This document shows positions 29,079 to 38,087 of a stretch of 64,000 nt of DNA, one piece after another. The notes under the pieces are model-generated. The model was not told the origin of the DNA and did not search any database. It saw only the letters and a program-made list of their open reading frames with translations. Every line of letters starts with the position of its first letter. The stretch's first letter is position 1. The translations under genes and the position numbers were made by a program. This DNA comes from Mycolicibacterium flavescens (GTDB lineage Bacteria > Actinomycetota > Actinomycetes > Mycobacteriales > Mycobacteriaceae). Location of the stretch: the NCBI RefSeq assembly GCF_001722335.1, contig NZ_MIHA01000003.1, positions 310,001-374,000 of the forward strand, read 5' to 3'.

Positions 29079-29694
29079 CGGCGTGGAGTCCGTCGCCGTG
29101 TTCGGCCGGGGTGCCCTTGAGGCCGCGCCAGAACAGGTTGATCATCAGCTCGGCGGCCTCGTTGACGTCGGCGTCGCCGGTGGACACCCGGCTGGCCACC
29201 GCCTCGCCGGCGCCCACCAGCGCGACGGCCATCATGTCGAAGTCGGTGTCGGGCTCGGGATTACGCGTGCCTGAGCGCAGCAGCCTGCCGACCAGGTCGA
29301 TGATCCGCTCGCGGCCCTCCCGCACCGTGTGCGCGAACGCCTGCGAGCTGGTGGCCTGACTGTAGAGCACCATCCACGACGCCCGGTTGGCGTCGATGTA
29401 GTTCAGGAACGCCAGAACCGCGGTGCGCAGCAGGTCTTTCGGGCTCTGCTTGAAGTCGATCCGGCTGCGCACGTCGTCGACGAACCGGCCGAGTTCACGG
29501 TCCAGGCACGCGGCGAACAGCTCCTCCTTGGAGCCGTAGTACAGATACAGCATCGGCTTGGAGATCTGCGCCTGCGCCGCGATCGCGTCCATCGACGTCT
29601 CGTGGTAGCCGTTGACAGAGAAGATCTGCACCGCTGCGTCCAGCATCTGCTGCTCACGCACGGCGCGCGGCAACCGCTTGGTCCCACCGGCCAT
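29047..29694 (-). CDS. TetR-family regulator (Rv0238-like)
   Basis: Transcriptional repressor of 215 residues. The N-terminal helix-turn-helix spans about residues 14-60 (REQQMLDAAVQIFSVNGYHE, SMDAIAAQAQISKPMLYLYY) and is followed by an all-helical ligand domain. ATG at 29694. Position and size match Rv0238 next to htdX/fabG4. Just upstream, minus-strand CTTACCCTGGTGGG resembles one half of the TTACT-type dyads at fadE5 and fadA2/fabG4, which makes it the natural candidate to bind them and itself. The ligand may be a long-chain acyl-CoA, but this is inference. The last codons overlap one arm of a large inverted repeat. Confidence 0.9.
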   Translation of the reverse strand: MAGGTKRLPRAVREQQMLDAAVQIFSVNGYHETSMDAIAAQAQISKPMLYLYYGSKEELFAACLDRELGRFVDDVRSRIDFKQSPKDLLRTAVLAFLNYIDANRASWMVLYSQATSSQAFAHTVREGRERIIDLVGRLLRSGTRNPEPDTDFDMMAVALVGAGEAVASRVSTGDADVNEAAELMINLFWRGLKGTPAEHGDGLHAEQTQSDRIRG

Positions 29695-29753
29695 CCCACC
29701 AGGGTAAGCATCGGGCGGTGGGTGGGAATCAGCAGTGCCGGTCCCGGCGCCCG

Positions 29754-30911
29754 TCAGCAGCGCGGGTTGGGGCCCTTCATCCCGGCCAGCCGCAGCACCG
29801 ACTCGTCGACCTTGGACATCGACAGCTCACCGGCGTCGAGTGCCTCTTCCAGCCGGTCGAGCACCGCGGGCACCTCGGCCGTCGTCACCCAGAGCGCGGT
29901 GTCGGCGCCGGCCTGCAGCCCGCGCAGCGCCGCCTCGGCCACCCCGAACCGGTCCGAGATCGCCTGCATCGACGAGATGTCGTCGGTGAAGACCGGGCCG
30001 TTGAACGGCGGGCCGCCGTAGTTGCCCGACCGCAGCAGCCCGTAGGCCGCCGGGCTCAGGCTGGCCGGATCGCTGCCGGTCAGGCCCGGCACCTGCATGT
30101 GCCCGACCATCACGCCGACCCGCCCCTGTGTCGTCAGGGTCCGGTACGGCACCAGGTCGGTCTGCTCCAGCTCGGCCAACGGCGGGCTGGTCACGCTGCC
30201 GGTGTGCGAGTCGCCCGAACCGCGGCCGTGGCCGGGGAAGTGCTTGAGCACCGGCATCACCCCGGCGTCGCGCAGTCCCCGCGCGTACGCGCCGGCGAAG
30301 TCAGTGACCACCGTTGGGTCCGACCCGAACGACCGGTCCCCGATCACGGTGTCGTCGGGCGCATCGGTGACGTCGACGACCGGCGCGAAGTCGATCGTGA
30401 TACCCAGGTTGCGCATCGCCTGACCGCGCTGCAGCGCGATGTCGTAAACCTGCTCGGGCGTGCTGGATTGCGCGAGCACCCGCGGCGCCGGTTGGCTGCC
30501 GATCACCGACGACAGCCGTGACACCCGGCCGCCCTCCTCGTCGACGCTGACCGCCAGCGGCAGCGGGTTGGCCGACGCGGCGATCTCGGCGAGCGGACCT
30601 CCCAGCATCGACAGGTCGGTCCAGCTGCCGATCATGATGCCGCCGACGTGATGGTTGTCGACGACGGCGCGGGCGTCGGCCGCATCGGAGACCCCGACCA
30701 TCAGCAGCTGCGCGAGCTTGTCGCGCTTCGACATCGCCGCCAGCAGCGCCGCACCGGTGCCGCACGCGGGCGCGGCCGGCGCCTCGGTGGCGGCCTTGGT
30801 GATCGGCGCCGACGACACCTCGACGGGCGGCGCGTCCTGGTCGGCGGGCGAACACGCCAGCAGAAGCCCGGCCACGGTCACCAGTGCGCAGAGTGCTCGG
30901 GTTCTCGCCAT
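29754..30911 (-). CDS. lpqI: Lipoprotein LpqI, GH3 beta-N-acetylglucosaminidase (NagZ type)
   Basis: Exported lipoprotein of 385 residues that removes N-acetylglucosamine from muropeptides during wall recycling. The signal peptide ends in the lipobox LLAC with Cys20. The GH3 barrel carries KHFPGHGRGSGDSH, the NagZ loop with the catalytic His, and the nucleophile Asp in VFTDDISSM. ATG at 30911; the open frame reaches further upstream to 31274 across the divergent gene and is not real. TAGTGT lies 8 nt before the ATG, so the transcript is likely leaderless. Synteny with Rv0237 supports the call. Confidence 0.94.
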   Translation of the reverse strand: MARTRALCALVTVAGLLLACSPADQDAPPVEVSSAPITKAATEAPAAPACGTGAALLAAMSKRDKLAQLLMVGVSDAADARAVVDNHHVGGIMIGSWTDLSMLGGPLAEIAASANPLPLAVSVDEEGGRVSRLSSVIGSQPAPRVLAQSSTPEQVYDIALQRGQAMRNLGITIDFAPVVDVTDAPDDTVIGDRSFGSDPTVVTDFAGAYARGLRDAGVMPVLKHFPGHGRGSGDSHTGSVTSPPLAELEQTDLVPYRTLTTQGRVGVMVGHMQVPGLTGSDPASLSPAAYGLLRSGNYGGPPFNGPVFTDDISSMQAISDRFGVAEAALRGLQAGADTALWVTTAEVPAVLDRLEEALDAGELSMSKVDESVLRLAGMKGPNPRC

Positions 30912-31020
30912 GGGCCTCGACACTAACCGCAGCACCCGCCCGGTTCTATCCCACGCCCGCATCCGCGTGGCGGAACCGTCGTTCATCAGCGCACATACCG
31001 CGCGTGCTAGTTTTGCCGAC
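30912..31020. promoter_or_regulatory. Divergent lpqI / DUF2613 promoter region
   Basis: In this 109-bp gap TAGTGT (minus, 30925-30920) sits 8 nt before the lpqI ATG. TAGTTT (plus, 31008-31013) sits 7 nt before the small-protein ATG at 31021. Both fit the TANNNT -10 of leaderless mycobacterial promoters. No operator was seen. Confidence 0.5.
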
Positions 31021-31194
31021 ATGGATCGGTTCCTCGTGCCTGCCGCGGCCAGCATTGTGGTCGGACTGCTGCTGGGCGCGGCGGCGATCTTCGGTGTGAC
31101 GCTGATGGTGCAGCAGGACAACAGGCCTCCGCTGCAAGCGGGCGATCCGGCGTCGTCGGTGCTCAACAGGGTCGAGTACGGCGACCGAAGCTGA
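31021..31194 (+). CDS. DUF2613 small membrane protein (Rv0236A-like)
   Basis: Protein of 57 residues with one N-terminal transmembrane helix (about residues 6-30, PAAASIVVGLLLGAAAIFGV) and a short polar exterior tail ending in VEYGDRS. The length equals Rv0236A, which also precedes aftD. ATG at 31021 with a leaderless-type -10 (TAGTTT) 7 nt upstream; the stop is 31 bp before aftD, so it leads the aftD operon. A structural or assembly role with AftD is an inference from constant neighbourhood; no catalytic motif is present. Confidence 0.85.
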   Translation: MDRFLVPAAASIVVGLLLGAAAIFGVTLMVQQDNRPPLQAGDPASSVLNRVEYGDRS

Positions 31195-31225
31195 TTCCCG
31201 GGCCGCCGCCATCGGTCCGTCTGAC

Positions 31226-34200
31226 GTGGGCCCGTCGCCCCTGCCCTCCGACGTCGAGACCGCTCCCCTGTCACGGCGCTGGCTCTGGGTGGCCGCCGCG
31301 GCCGCTCTCTTCCTGACCTTCGCCCAGTCCCCCGGGCAGATCTCCCCGGACACCAAGCTCGACCTGACCGCGAACCCGCTGCAGTTCCTGGCGCGCGCGT
31401 TCAACCTGTGGAACAGCGAGCTGCCGTTCGGCCAGGCGCAGAACCAGGCCTACGGCTACCTGTTCCCGCACGGCACCTTCTTCCTGATCGGCGACGTCGT
31501 CGGGCTGCCGGGCTGGGTGACCCAGCGGCTGTGGTGGGCGCTGCTGCTCGTCGTCGGCTTCTGGGGCGTCGTGCGGGTCGCCGAGGCGCTCGGCATCGGC
31601 AGCAGACCCTCGCGGGTGATCGCCGCGGTCGCCTACGCGCTGTCACCGCGCGCGCTGACCACGATCGGCGCCATCTCCTCGGAGACGCTGCCGATGATGC
31701 TGGCGCCGTGGGTGCTGCTCCCGGTGATCCTGGTGCTGCGCGGCGACCCTCGGGTGCGGCTGCTGGCGGCGCGTTCGGCGGTGGCGATCGCGCTGATGGG
31801 CGCGGTCAACGCGGTCGCGACGCTGACGGGCTGCCTGACCGCCGCGATCTGGCTGGCGTGTCACCGGCCGAACCGGACGTGGTGGCGCTTCACCGCGTGG
31901 TGGGCGCTGTGCATCGTGCTGGCGGTGACGTGGTGGGTCGTCGCGCTGGTGCTGCTCGGCCGGATCAGCCCGCCGTTCCTGGACTTCATCGAGTCCTCCG
32001 GCGTCACCACCCAGTGGATGTCGCTGACCGAGATGCTGCGCGGCACCCACGCCTGGACACCGTTCGTCGCGCCCAACGCGACCGCGGGCGCATCGCTGGT
32101 CACCACGTCGGTGGCCGTGCTGGCCACCACGCTGGTCGCCGCCGCCGGTCTGGCCGGGCTGGCCATGCGCACCATGCCCTACCGGGGCCGGCTGATCACG
32201 ATCCTGCTGATCGGCGTCGCGCTGCTGGCCGCCGGCTACTCCGGTGGGCTGGGATCACCGGTGGCCGACCAGGTGCAGACCTTCCTCGACGCCGACGGCA
32301 CCCCGCTGCGCAACCTGCACAAGCTCGACCCGCTGCTGCGCCTCCCGCTGGTGCTCGGGTTGGCGCATCTACTCGGGCGTATCCCGCTGCCGGGCAGCGT
32401 CCCGCGCGAGCGGTGGACCAGCGCGCTGGCACATCCCGAGCGGGACAAACGCATCGCCGTCGGGGTCATCGTGCTGGTCGCGCTGACCGCGGCCAGCTCG
32501 CTCGCGTGGACCGGAAGACTCACCGCGCCAGGCGCTTTCGACGCCATCCCGCAGTACTGGCACGACACCGCGGACTGGCTCGACGAGCACGCCACCGAGG
32601 GTCGGGTGCTCGTCGCGCCCGGCGCGCCGTTCGCCACCCAGGTGTGGGGCAACAGCCACGACGAGCCGCTGCAGGTGCTCGGCCGCACCCCGTGGGGGGT
32701 GCGGGATTCGATTCCGCTGACCCCGCCGCAGACCATCCGCGCGCTGGACTCGGTGCAGCGGCTGTTCGCCGCCGGACGGCCCTCCGACGGGCTCGCCGAT
32801 ACCCTTGCCCGCCAAGGCATTTCCTATGTCGTGGTGCGCAACGATCTGGACCCGGACACGTCGCGCTCGGCGCGTCCGATCCTGGTGCACCGGGCCGTCG
32901 ACAACTCCCCGGGCCTGGAGAAGGTCGCCGAGTTCGGTGATCCGGTCGGGCCGGGCACGCTGGCCGGTTTCATCGCCGACAGCGGGCTGCGGCCGCGGTA
33001 CCCGGCCGTCGAGATCTACCGGGTCACTGCGCCGACGACGCCGGTGCGGCCGTATCTGGTCGACACCGACCGGATGGCCCGCGTCGATGGGGCACCCGAG
33101 GCGCTGCTGCGGATCGACGAACGCCGCCGCCTGCTGGGCCAACCGCCGCTGGGCCCGATGCTGCTGACCGGCGACGCCGAACACGCCGGGGTGCCGACAC
33201 CTCTGGTCACCGTCACCGACACGCCGCTGGCCCGCGAAACCGACTACGGCCGCGTCGACGACCACTCGTCGGCGATCCGCACACCCGGGGACGCGCGCAA
33301 CACCCACAACCGGGTCCTCGACTATCCCGCTCCCGGAACAGATCTGGTGTACGGGCAGTGGAACGGCGGACGCATCTCGGTGTCCAGTTCGGCCGCGGAC
33401 TCCACGGCCCTGCCCAACGTCGCACCGGCCACCGGACCCGCGGCCGCGATCGACGCCGACCCGTCGACGAGTTGGGTGTCCAACGCGCTGCAGGCCGCGA
33501 TCGGCCAGTGGCTGCAGGTCGACTTCGACCATCCGGTCACCAACGCGACGATCACCGTCACGCCCAGCGCCACCGCGGTCGGCGCCCAGATCCGGCGGCT
33601 GGAGATCTCGACCGTCAACGGCACCAGCACCCTGCGCTTCGACGAGGCGGGTAAACCGCTGACCGCGGCGCTGCCGTACGGGGAGTCGCCGTGGGTGCGG
33701 GTCACCGCGGTGGCCACCGACGACGGCTCCCCGGGCGTGCAGTTCGGGCTCACCGACATCGCGGTCACCCAGTACGACGCGAACGGCTTCGCCCACCCCG
33801 TGAACCTGCGCCACACCGTCGCGGTACCCGGACCGCCACCGGGTTCGGCGGTGGCGCAATGGGATCTGGGTTCGGAGCTGCAGGGCCGCGGCGGCTGCGC
33901 GGAAAGCCCGACCGGCATCCGCTGCGCCGCGACGATGGCGCTGTCCCCCGAGGAACCGGTGAACCTGAGCCGGACGCTGACCGTACCGACGCCGATCGAG
34001 GTGACGCCGACGGTGTGGGTGCGCCCGCGCCAGGGTCCCCGGCTGGCCGACCTGATCGCCGCCCCAGGGGCTGCCCGCGCGTTCGGCGACGCCGACCCCA
34101 TCGACGTCCTCGGCTCGGCCTACGCCGCCGCCGACGGCGACCCCGCCACCGCGTGGACCGCCCCGCAGCGCGTGGTGCAGCACCGCACGCCGCCGACGCT

Positions 34201-35437
34201 GACGCTCAAACTCCCCCGGCCCACGGAGGTCGCGGGCCTGCGGGTGACGCCGAGTTCCAGTGCGCTGCCCGCACATCCGACGATGCTGACCGTGGATCTC
34301 GGTGACGGCCCGCAGACCCGCCGGGTGGCCCGCGACGCCGGCACCCAGACCCTCGAGCTGAACCCCCGCGTCACCGACACCGTGACCGTGTCCATCCTCG
34401 GCTGGGACGACGTCATCGACCGCACCTCGCTCGGCTTCGACCAGCTCAAGCCGCCGGGGCTGGCCGAGGTGACCGCAGTCGACGGCCGCGGGGCCCCGAT
34501 CGCGGCCGCCGACGCCGACGACAACCGTCAGCGCCGTATCGAATTGCCCTGCGGCCGTGGCCCGGTCATCGGTATCGCCGGACAGTTCGTGCAGACGTCG
34601 TTGACCGCGACCGTCGGGGAACTGCTCGACGGGCTGCCGGTCGCCGCGCAGCCGTGCCGCACCGACCCGATACCGGTGCCCGCCGGTCAGCAGGAGCTGG
34701 TGATCAGCCCCGGCGACACCTTCTTCGTCGACGGTGCGCAGCTGGCCGGACCGCGGGCGCACGAAATACGCCCGGCGCCAGCGGTTCCCGCGCAGACCGG
34801 CGACTGGGGCCCCGACCGCCGTGAGGTGACGGTGCCGCGCTCGGAGGCGTCGCGGGTGCTGGTGGTGCCGGAGAGTATCAACCCCGGGTGGGAGGCGCAC
34901 ACCGGCGACGGGACCCCGCTGAGCGCGATCACCGTCAACGGTTGGCAGCAGGGCTGGCTGCTGCCGCCGGGGACCGAAGGGCCGGTGACGCTGAGCTTCC
35001 CGTCGAACACGCCGTACCGTGCCGGGCTGGTCGGCGGGCTGGCGCTGCTGCCGGTGCTGTTCGCGTTGGCGCTCGTCCCGATGCGCAGACGGCCGGAGCC
35101 CGTTGAAGGGGCGCCGGCGTGGCGCCCGCGCCCGTGGGCGGTGGCCGCCGCGGTGCTGGGGGTCGGCGCGGTGGTCTCCGGGGTGGCCGGTGTGGTGGTC
35201 GTCGCGGCGGTGCTGGGTCTGCGGCACCTGCTGCGGCGCAACCAGAGACGACGTGAGGTGGCGACGGTCACGACGGCGGCGGGCGGTTTGATTCTCGCCG
35301 GCGCGGTCCTCAGCCAGAACCCGTGGCGGTCGGTCGAAGGTTACGTCGGGCATTCCTGGGGTGTGCAACTGCTGGCGTTGATCTCGCTGGCCGCGGTCGC
35401 GGCGTCGGCGGTCCCGTCGCGCGAACGGCTCAGTTGA
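31226..35437 (+). CDS. aftD: Alpha-(1->3)-arabinofuranosyltransferase AftD
   Basis: Very large GT-C glycosyltransferase (1403 residues) that adds arabinofuranose branches to arabinogalactan and lipoarabinomannan from decaprenyl-phospho-arabinose, on the outer face of the plasma membrane. The N-terminal ~430 residues hold many membrane helices. The first outside loop has SPDTKLDL (Asp42, Asp46), the usual site of GT-C catalytic acids. A long exported region (about 430-1270) contains beta-sandwich, discoidin-like carbohydrate-binding segments, and C-terminal helices follow. GTG start at 31226. Homologues are about 1400 residues and essential. The 3' end overlaps the convergent MFS gene by 8 bp. 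Confidence 0.95.
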   Translation: MGPSPLPSDVETAPLSRRWLWVAAAAALFLTFAQSPGQISPDTKLDLTANPLQFLARAFNLWNSELPFGQAQNQAYGYLFPHGTFFLIGDVVGLPGWVTQRLWWALLLVVGFWGVVRVAEALGIGSRPSRVIAAVAYALSPRALTTIGAISSETLPMMLAPWVLLPVILVLRGDPRVRLLAARSAVAIALMGAVNAVATLTGCLTAAIWLACHRPNRTWWRFTAWWALCIVLAVTWWVVALVLLGRISPPFLDFIESSGVTTQWMSLTEMLRGTHAWTPFVAPNATAGASLVTTSVAVLATTLVAAAGLAGLAMRTMPYRGRLITILLIGVALLAAGYSGGLGSPVADQVQTFLDADGTPLRNLHKLDPLLRLPLVLGLAHLLGRIPLPGSVPRERWTSALAHPERDKRIAVGVIVLVALTAASSLAWTGRLTAPGAFDAIPQYWHDTADWLDEHATEGRVLVAPGAPFATQVWGNSHDEPLQVLGRTPWGVRDSIPLTPPQTIRALDSVQRLFAAGRPSDGLADTLARQGISYVVVRNDLDPDTSRSARPILVHRAVDNSPGLEKVAEFGDPVGPGTLAGFIADSGLRPRYPAVEIYRVTAPTTPVRPYLVDTDRMARVDGAPEALLRIDERRRLLGQPPLGPMLLTGDAEHAGVPTPLVTVTDTPLARETDYGRVDDHSSAIRTPGDARNTHNRVLDYPAPGTDLVYGQWNGGRISVSSSAADSTALPNVAPATGPAAAIDADPSTSWVSNALQAAIGQWLQVDFDHPVTNATITVTPSATAVGAQIRRLEISTVNGTSTLRFDEAGKPLTAALPYGESPWVRVTAVATDDGSPGVQFGLTDIAVTQYDANGFAHPVNLRHTVAVPGPPPGSAVAQWDLGSELQGRGGCAESPTGIRCAATMALSPEEPVNLSRTLTVPTPIEVTPTVWVRPRQGPRLADLIAAPGAARAFGDADPIDVLGSAYAAADGDPATAWTAPQRVVQHRTPPTLTLKLPRPTEVAGLRVTPSSSALPAHPTMLTVDLGDGPQTRRVARDAGTQTLELNPRVTDTVTVSILGWDDVIDRTSLGFDQLKPPGLAEVTAVDGRGAPIAAADADDNRQRRIELPCGRGPVIGIAGQFVQTSLTATVGELLDGLPVAAQPCRTDPIPVPAGQQELVISPGDTFFVDGAQLAGPRAHEIRPAPAVPAQTGDWGPDRREVTVPRSEASRVLVVPESINPGWEAHTGDGTPLSAITVNGWQQGWLLPPGTEGPVTLSFPSNTPYRAGLVGGLALLPVLFALALVPMRRRPEPVEGAPAWRPRPWAVAAAVLGVGAVVSGVAGVVVVAAVLGLRHLLRRNQRRREVATVTTAAGGLILAGAVLSQNPWRSVEGYVGHSWGVQLLALISLAAVAASAVPSRERLS

Positions 35438-37022
35438 CCGCGATCAGGTGCTGCAGCGTCGGCTCACCGATGACGTACTTCTCGACCGCCTGTTCGGCGC
35501 GCAGGTCCTGACCCGTCTGCCGGATGATGTGCTGGCTCAGGTGCTCGGCCCACGACCGCACGATGAACGCCTCGACGAACGTGTTGGCGTGCTCACCGCT
35601 GCGGAACAGCCGCCACTGCGCGGCCCCGGTGCGCTGCCGCGAGCGGCCCACCCGCTGCATCGCGGCGATGAACGCGGCCTCGTCCTCGGGTGCGACGCGG
35701 TAGGACTTGAGCACCACGACCGGCCCGTCGGGCGGTTCGGGCTCGAACACCAGCGTCGGTTCGGGCCAGTGCCCCGACACCTCCACGTCGAGGTCGCCGG
35801 TGCCCGGGTGCAGCGGCCACCACAGCAGCGACACCGCGCACGCGACGAGCAGCGCGGCGCTGATCAGTAGCGCCGTCACGCTGCCCGCCGCCTCGGCGAC
35901 CAGCCCCCAGACCAGCGACCCGATCGCCTGCCCGCCCATGAACACCAACTGGTACACCGACAGCCCCCGCGCCCGCACCCAGGCGGGCAGGCTCAGCTGC
36001 AGCGACGCGTTGAGCGTCGAGAGCGTCAACAGCCACGACAGCCCGCCGACGACCAGCGCGGCCATCACCACCGCGAACACCGGCACCAGCGCGAGCACGA
36101 CGGTGGCGAGGGCGAATCCGACCGCGCCGGTCAGCAACAGCACGTTGCGACCGAACGCCAACTGCAACCGCGACAGCACCGTCGCCCCGCCCACCGCGCC
36201 CACGCCCAGCGCACCGAGCAGCATGCCGTAGCCCGCCGACGACAGGTGCAGTTGCCGGTCGGCGATCACCGCCAGTAACCCCCACAGCGCGCTGCCGGGG
36301 GCGATGAACAGCAACGCGCGCAGCAGGATCCGCCGCACCACCGGCGAGCTGCGGATGTAGCGCTGACCGGCGCTCAACGCGGCCAGCGGCCGCTCGGTGG
36401 GCAGCACCCGTTCCTCGGCTGGCCTGCGCCAGCCGATCAGCACCACGACGATCCCGACGAACGACACCGCGTTCAGCGCGAACACCATCGTCGGTCCCGA
36501 CAGCGACACCAGCGCCCCGGCCACCGCCGGGCCGATCGCCCGAGCCAGGTTCATGCTCATGCTGGTCAGCGCTGCAGCGGCCGGAATCTGTTCGCGGGGA
36601 ACCAGTTCCGGTTGGATCGCCTGCCACGCCGGCGCGGTCAGCGCCTGCCCGCAGCCGATCAGGAACAGCAACGTCAGCAGCAGGGCCGGGGTGGCCAACC
36701 CGACGCCGGTCAGCACCGCCAGCAGGGACACCCCGGCGGCCATCGCCGACTGGGTGGCGATCAGCAGCCTGCGTCGGTCGATGAGATCGGCCAGCACCCC
36801 GGACGGCAGGGCCAGCAGCATCACCGGCAGCGCGGTCGCGGTCTGCACCAGCGGCACCAGCACCGCCGCGCCCGGATCGGCGACCAGCATCCACTGTGCC
36901 CCGACCGTCTGCATCCAGGTGCCCAGGTTGGACACGAACTGCGCGATCCACAGCGCCCGGTACACCGGGGAGGAGAACGGCGCCCACGCCGAGGACGCGA
37001 CGGGGCCAGGGGTTACCGCCAT
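35430..37022 (-). CDS. MFS exporter with C-terminal ferredoxin-like (ABM) domain
   Basis: Membrane transporter of 530 residues in the EntS/MFS_3 group. Twelve hydrophobic helices occupy about residues 20-420, with the loop motif GVLADLIDRRRLL between helices 2 and 3. The last ~90 residues form a soluble domain (VVVLKSYRVAPEDEAAFIAAM ... IVRSWAEHLSQH) resembling the antibiotic-biosynthesis-monooxygenase fold that some MFS_3 pumps carry. ATG at 37022 is backed by GGAG 4 nt upstream; an ATG at 37055 would add 11 residues. Convergent with and overlapping aftD, divergent from php. The substrate is unknown; siderophore or drug efflux is only a family guess. Confidence 0.85.
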   Translation of the reverse strand: MAVTPGPVASSAWAPFSSPVYRALWIAQFVSNLGTWMQTVGAQWMLVADPGAAVLVPLVQTATALPVMLLALPSGVLADLIDRRRLLIATQSAMAAGVSLLAVLTGVGLATPALLLTLLFLIGCGQALTAPAWQAIQPELVPREQIPAAAALTSMSMNLARAIGPAVAGALVSLSGPTMVFALNAVSFVGIVVVLIGWRRPAEERVLPTERPLAALSAGQRYIRSSPVVRRILLRALLFIAPGSALWGLLAVIADRQLHLSSAGYGMLLGALGVGAVGGATVLSRLQLAFGRNVLLLTGAVGFALATVVLALVPVFAVVMAALVVGGLSWLLTLSTLNASLQLSLPAWVRARGLSVYQLVFMGGQAIGSLVWGLVAEAAGSVTALLISAALLVACAVSLLWWPLHPGTGDLDVEVSGHWPEPTLVFEPEPPDGPVVVLKSYRVAPEDEAAFIAAMQRVGRSRQRTGAAQWRLFRSGEHANTFVEAFIVRSWAEHLSQHIIRQTGQDLRAEQAVEKYVIGEPTLQHLIAVN

Positions 37023-37108
37023 GTTCTCCGGCCTTTCCGATAAGGGACAGGACACCTGTACCCCGAATACACCGACACCCGGACAACTGCAGGCCTAGCA
37101 TCGGCCGG
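37023..37108. promoter_or_regulatory. Divergent MFS / php promoter region
   Basis: An 86-bp gap between two divergent genes. TAGCAT (37096-37101) lies 7 nt before the php GTG, fitting a leaderless -10. For the MFS gene only the ribosome site GGAG close to the ATG is clear. No dyad operator stands out. Confidence 0.45.
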
Positions 37109-38086
37109 GTGCCGCAGATCAACACCGCTCGCGGAGCGATCGACACCGCTGATCTCGGTGTCACGCTCATGCACGAGCACGTCTTCATCATGTCCACTGA
37201 GGTCGTCGAGAACCACCCCGAGGGCTGGGGCGACGAGGACCGGCGCATCGCCGCCGCGATCGAGCGCCTCAACGAACTGAAGTCGCGCGGCGTGGACAGC
37301 ATCGTCGACCTCACGGTCATCGGGCTCGGCCGGTACCTGCCGCGGATCGCCAGGATCGCCGCGGCGACCGAGTTGAACATCGTGGTGGCCACCGGCCTGT
37401 ACACCTACAACGACCTGCCCATGCACTTCCATTTCCGCGGTCCCGGCACCGCGCTGGGCGGCCCGGAGATCATGACCGAGATGTTCGTCCGCGACATCGA
37501 GGAAGGCTTCGCCGACACGGGCATCCGGGCGGCGATCCTCAAATGCGCCACCGACGAACCCGGTGTGACGCCCGGCGTCGAGCGGGTGCTGCGCGCGGTC
37601 GCGGCCGCGCACCGGCAGACCGGGGTGCCGATCTCCACCCACACCCACGCCGCCAGCCGGCGCGGCCTCGAACAGCAGCGGGTCTTCGCCGAGGAGGGCG
37701 TCGACCTGTCGCGCGTCGTCATCGGGCACTCCGGGGACACCACCGACATCGGCTACCTCGAAGAGCTCATCGCCGCCGGCTCCTACCTCGGGATGGACCG
37801 GTTCGGCGTGGACGCCTACCTGGGTTTCGAGGACCGGGTGAACACAGTGGCGACGATGTGTGAACGCGGCCACGCCGACAAGATGGTGTTATCCCACGAC
37901 GCCTCATGCTATTTCGATGCGCTACCGGAGGAGACGCTGTCGGTGGCGATGCCGAACTGGCATTACCTGCACATCCACAACGACGTCATCCCCGCGCTCA
38001 AGGCTCGCGGTGTCACCGACGACCAGCTGACCACCATGCTGGTCGACAACCCGCGCCGCATCTTCGAAAACCGCGGCGGCTACTGA
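37109..38086 (+). CDS. php: Phosphotriesterase-like lactonase (PHP)
   Basis: Binuclear-metal amidohydrolase of 325 residues with lactonase and weak phosphotriesterase activity in its family. Metal ligands are visible: His22 and His24 in LMHEHVF, the bridging Lys in AAILKCATDEPG, His in ISTHTHA and VVIGHSGD, and the Asp in VLSHDASCYF. The GTG at 37109 gives MPQINTARGAIDTADLG, as in the M. tuberculosis protein Rv0230c; the longer frame from 36896 overlaps the divergent MFS gene. A one-base gap separates it from the downstream ligase gene. The natural substrate may be an acyl-homoserine or other lactone. Confidence 0.94.
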   Translation: MPQINTARGAIDTADLGVTLMHEHVFIMSTEVVENHPEGWGDEDRRIAAAIERLNELKSRGVDSIVDLTVIGLGRYLPRIARIAAATELNIVVATGLYTYNDLPMHFHFRGPGTALGGPEIMTEMFVRDIEEGFADTGIRAAILKCATDEPGVTPGVERVLRAVAAAHRQTGVPISTHTHAASRRGLEQQRVFAEEGVDLSRVVIGHSGDTTDIGYLEELIAAGSYLGMDRFGVDAYLGFEDRVNTVATMCERGHADKMVLSHDASCYFDALPEETLSVAMPNWHYLHIHNDVIPALKARGVTDDQLTTMLVDNPRRIFENRGGY

Positions 38087-38087
38087 T

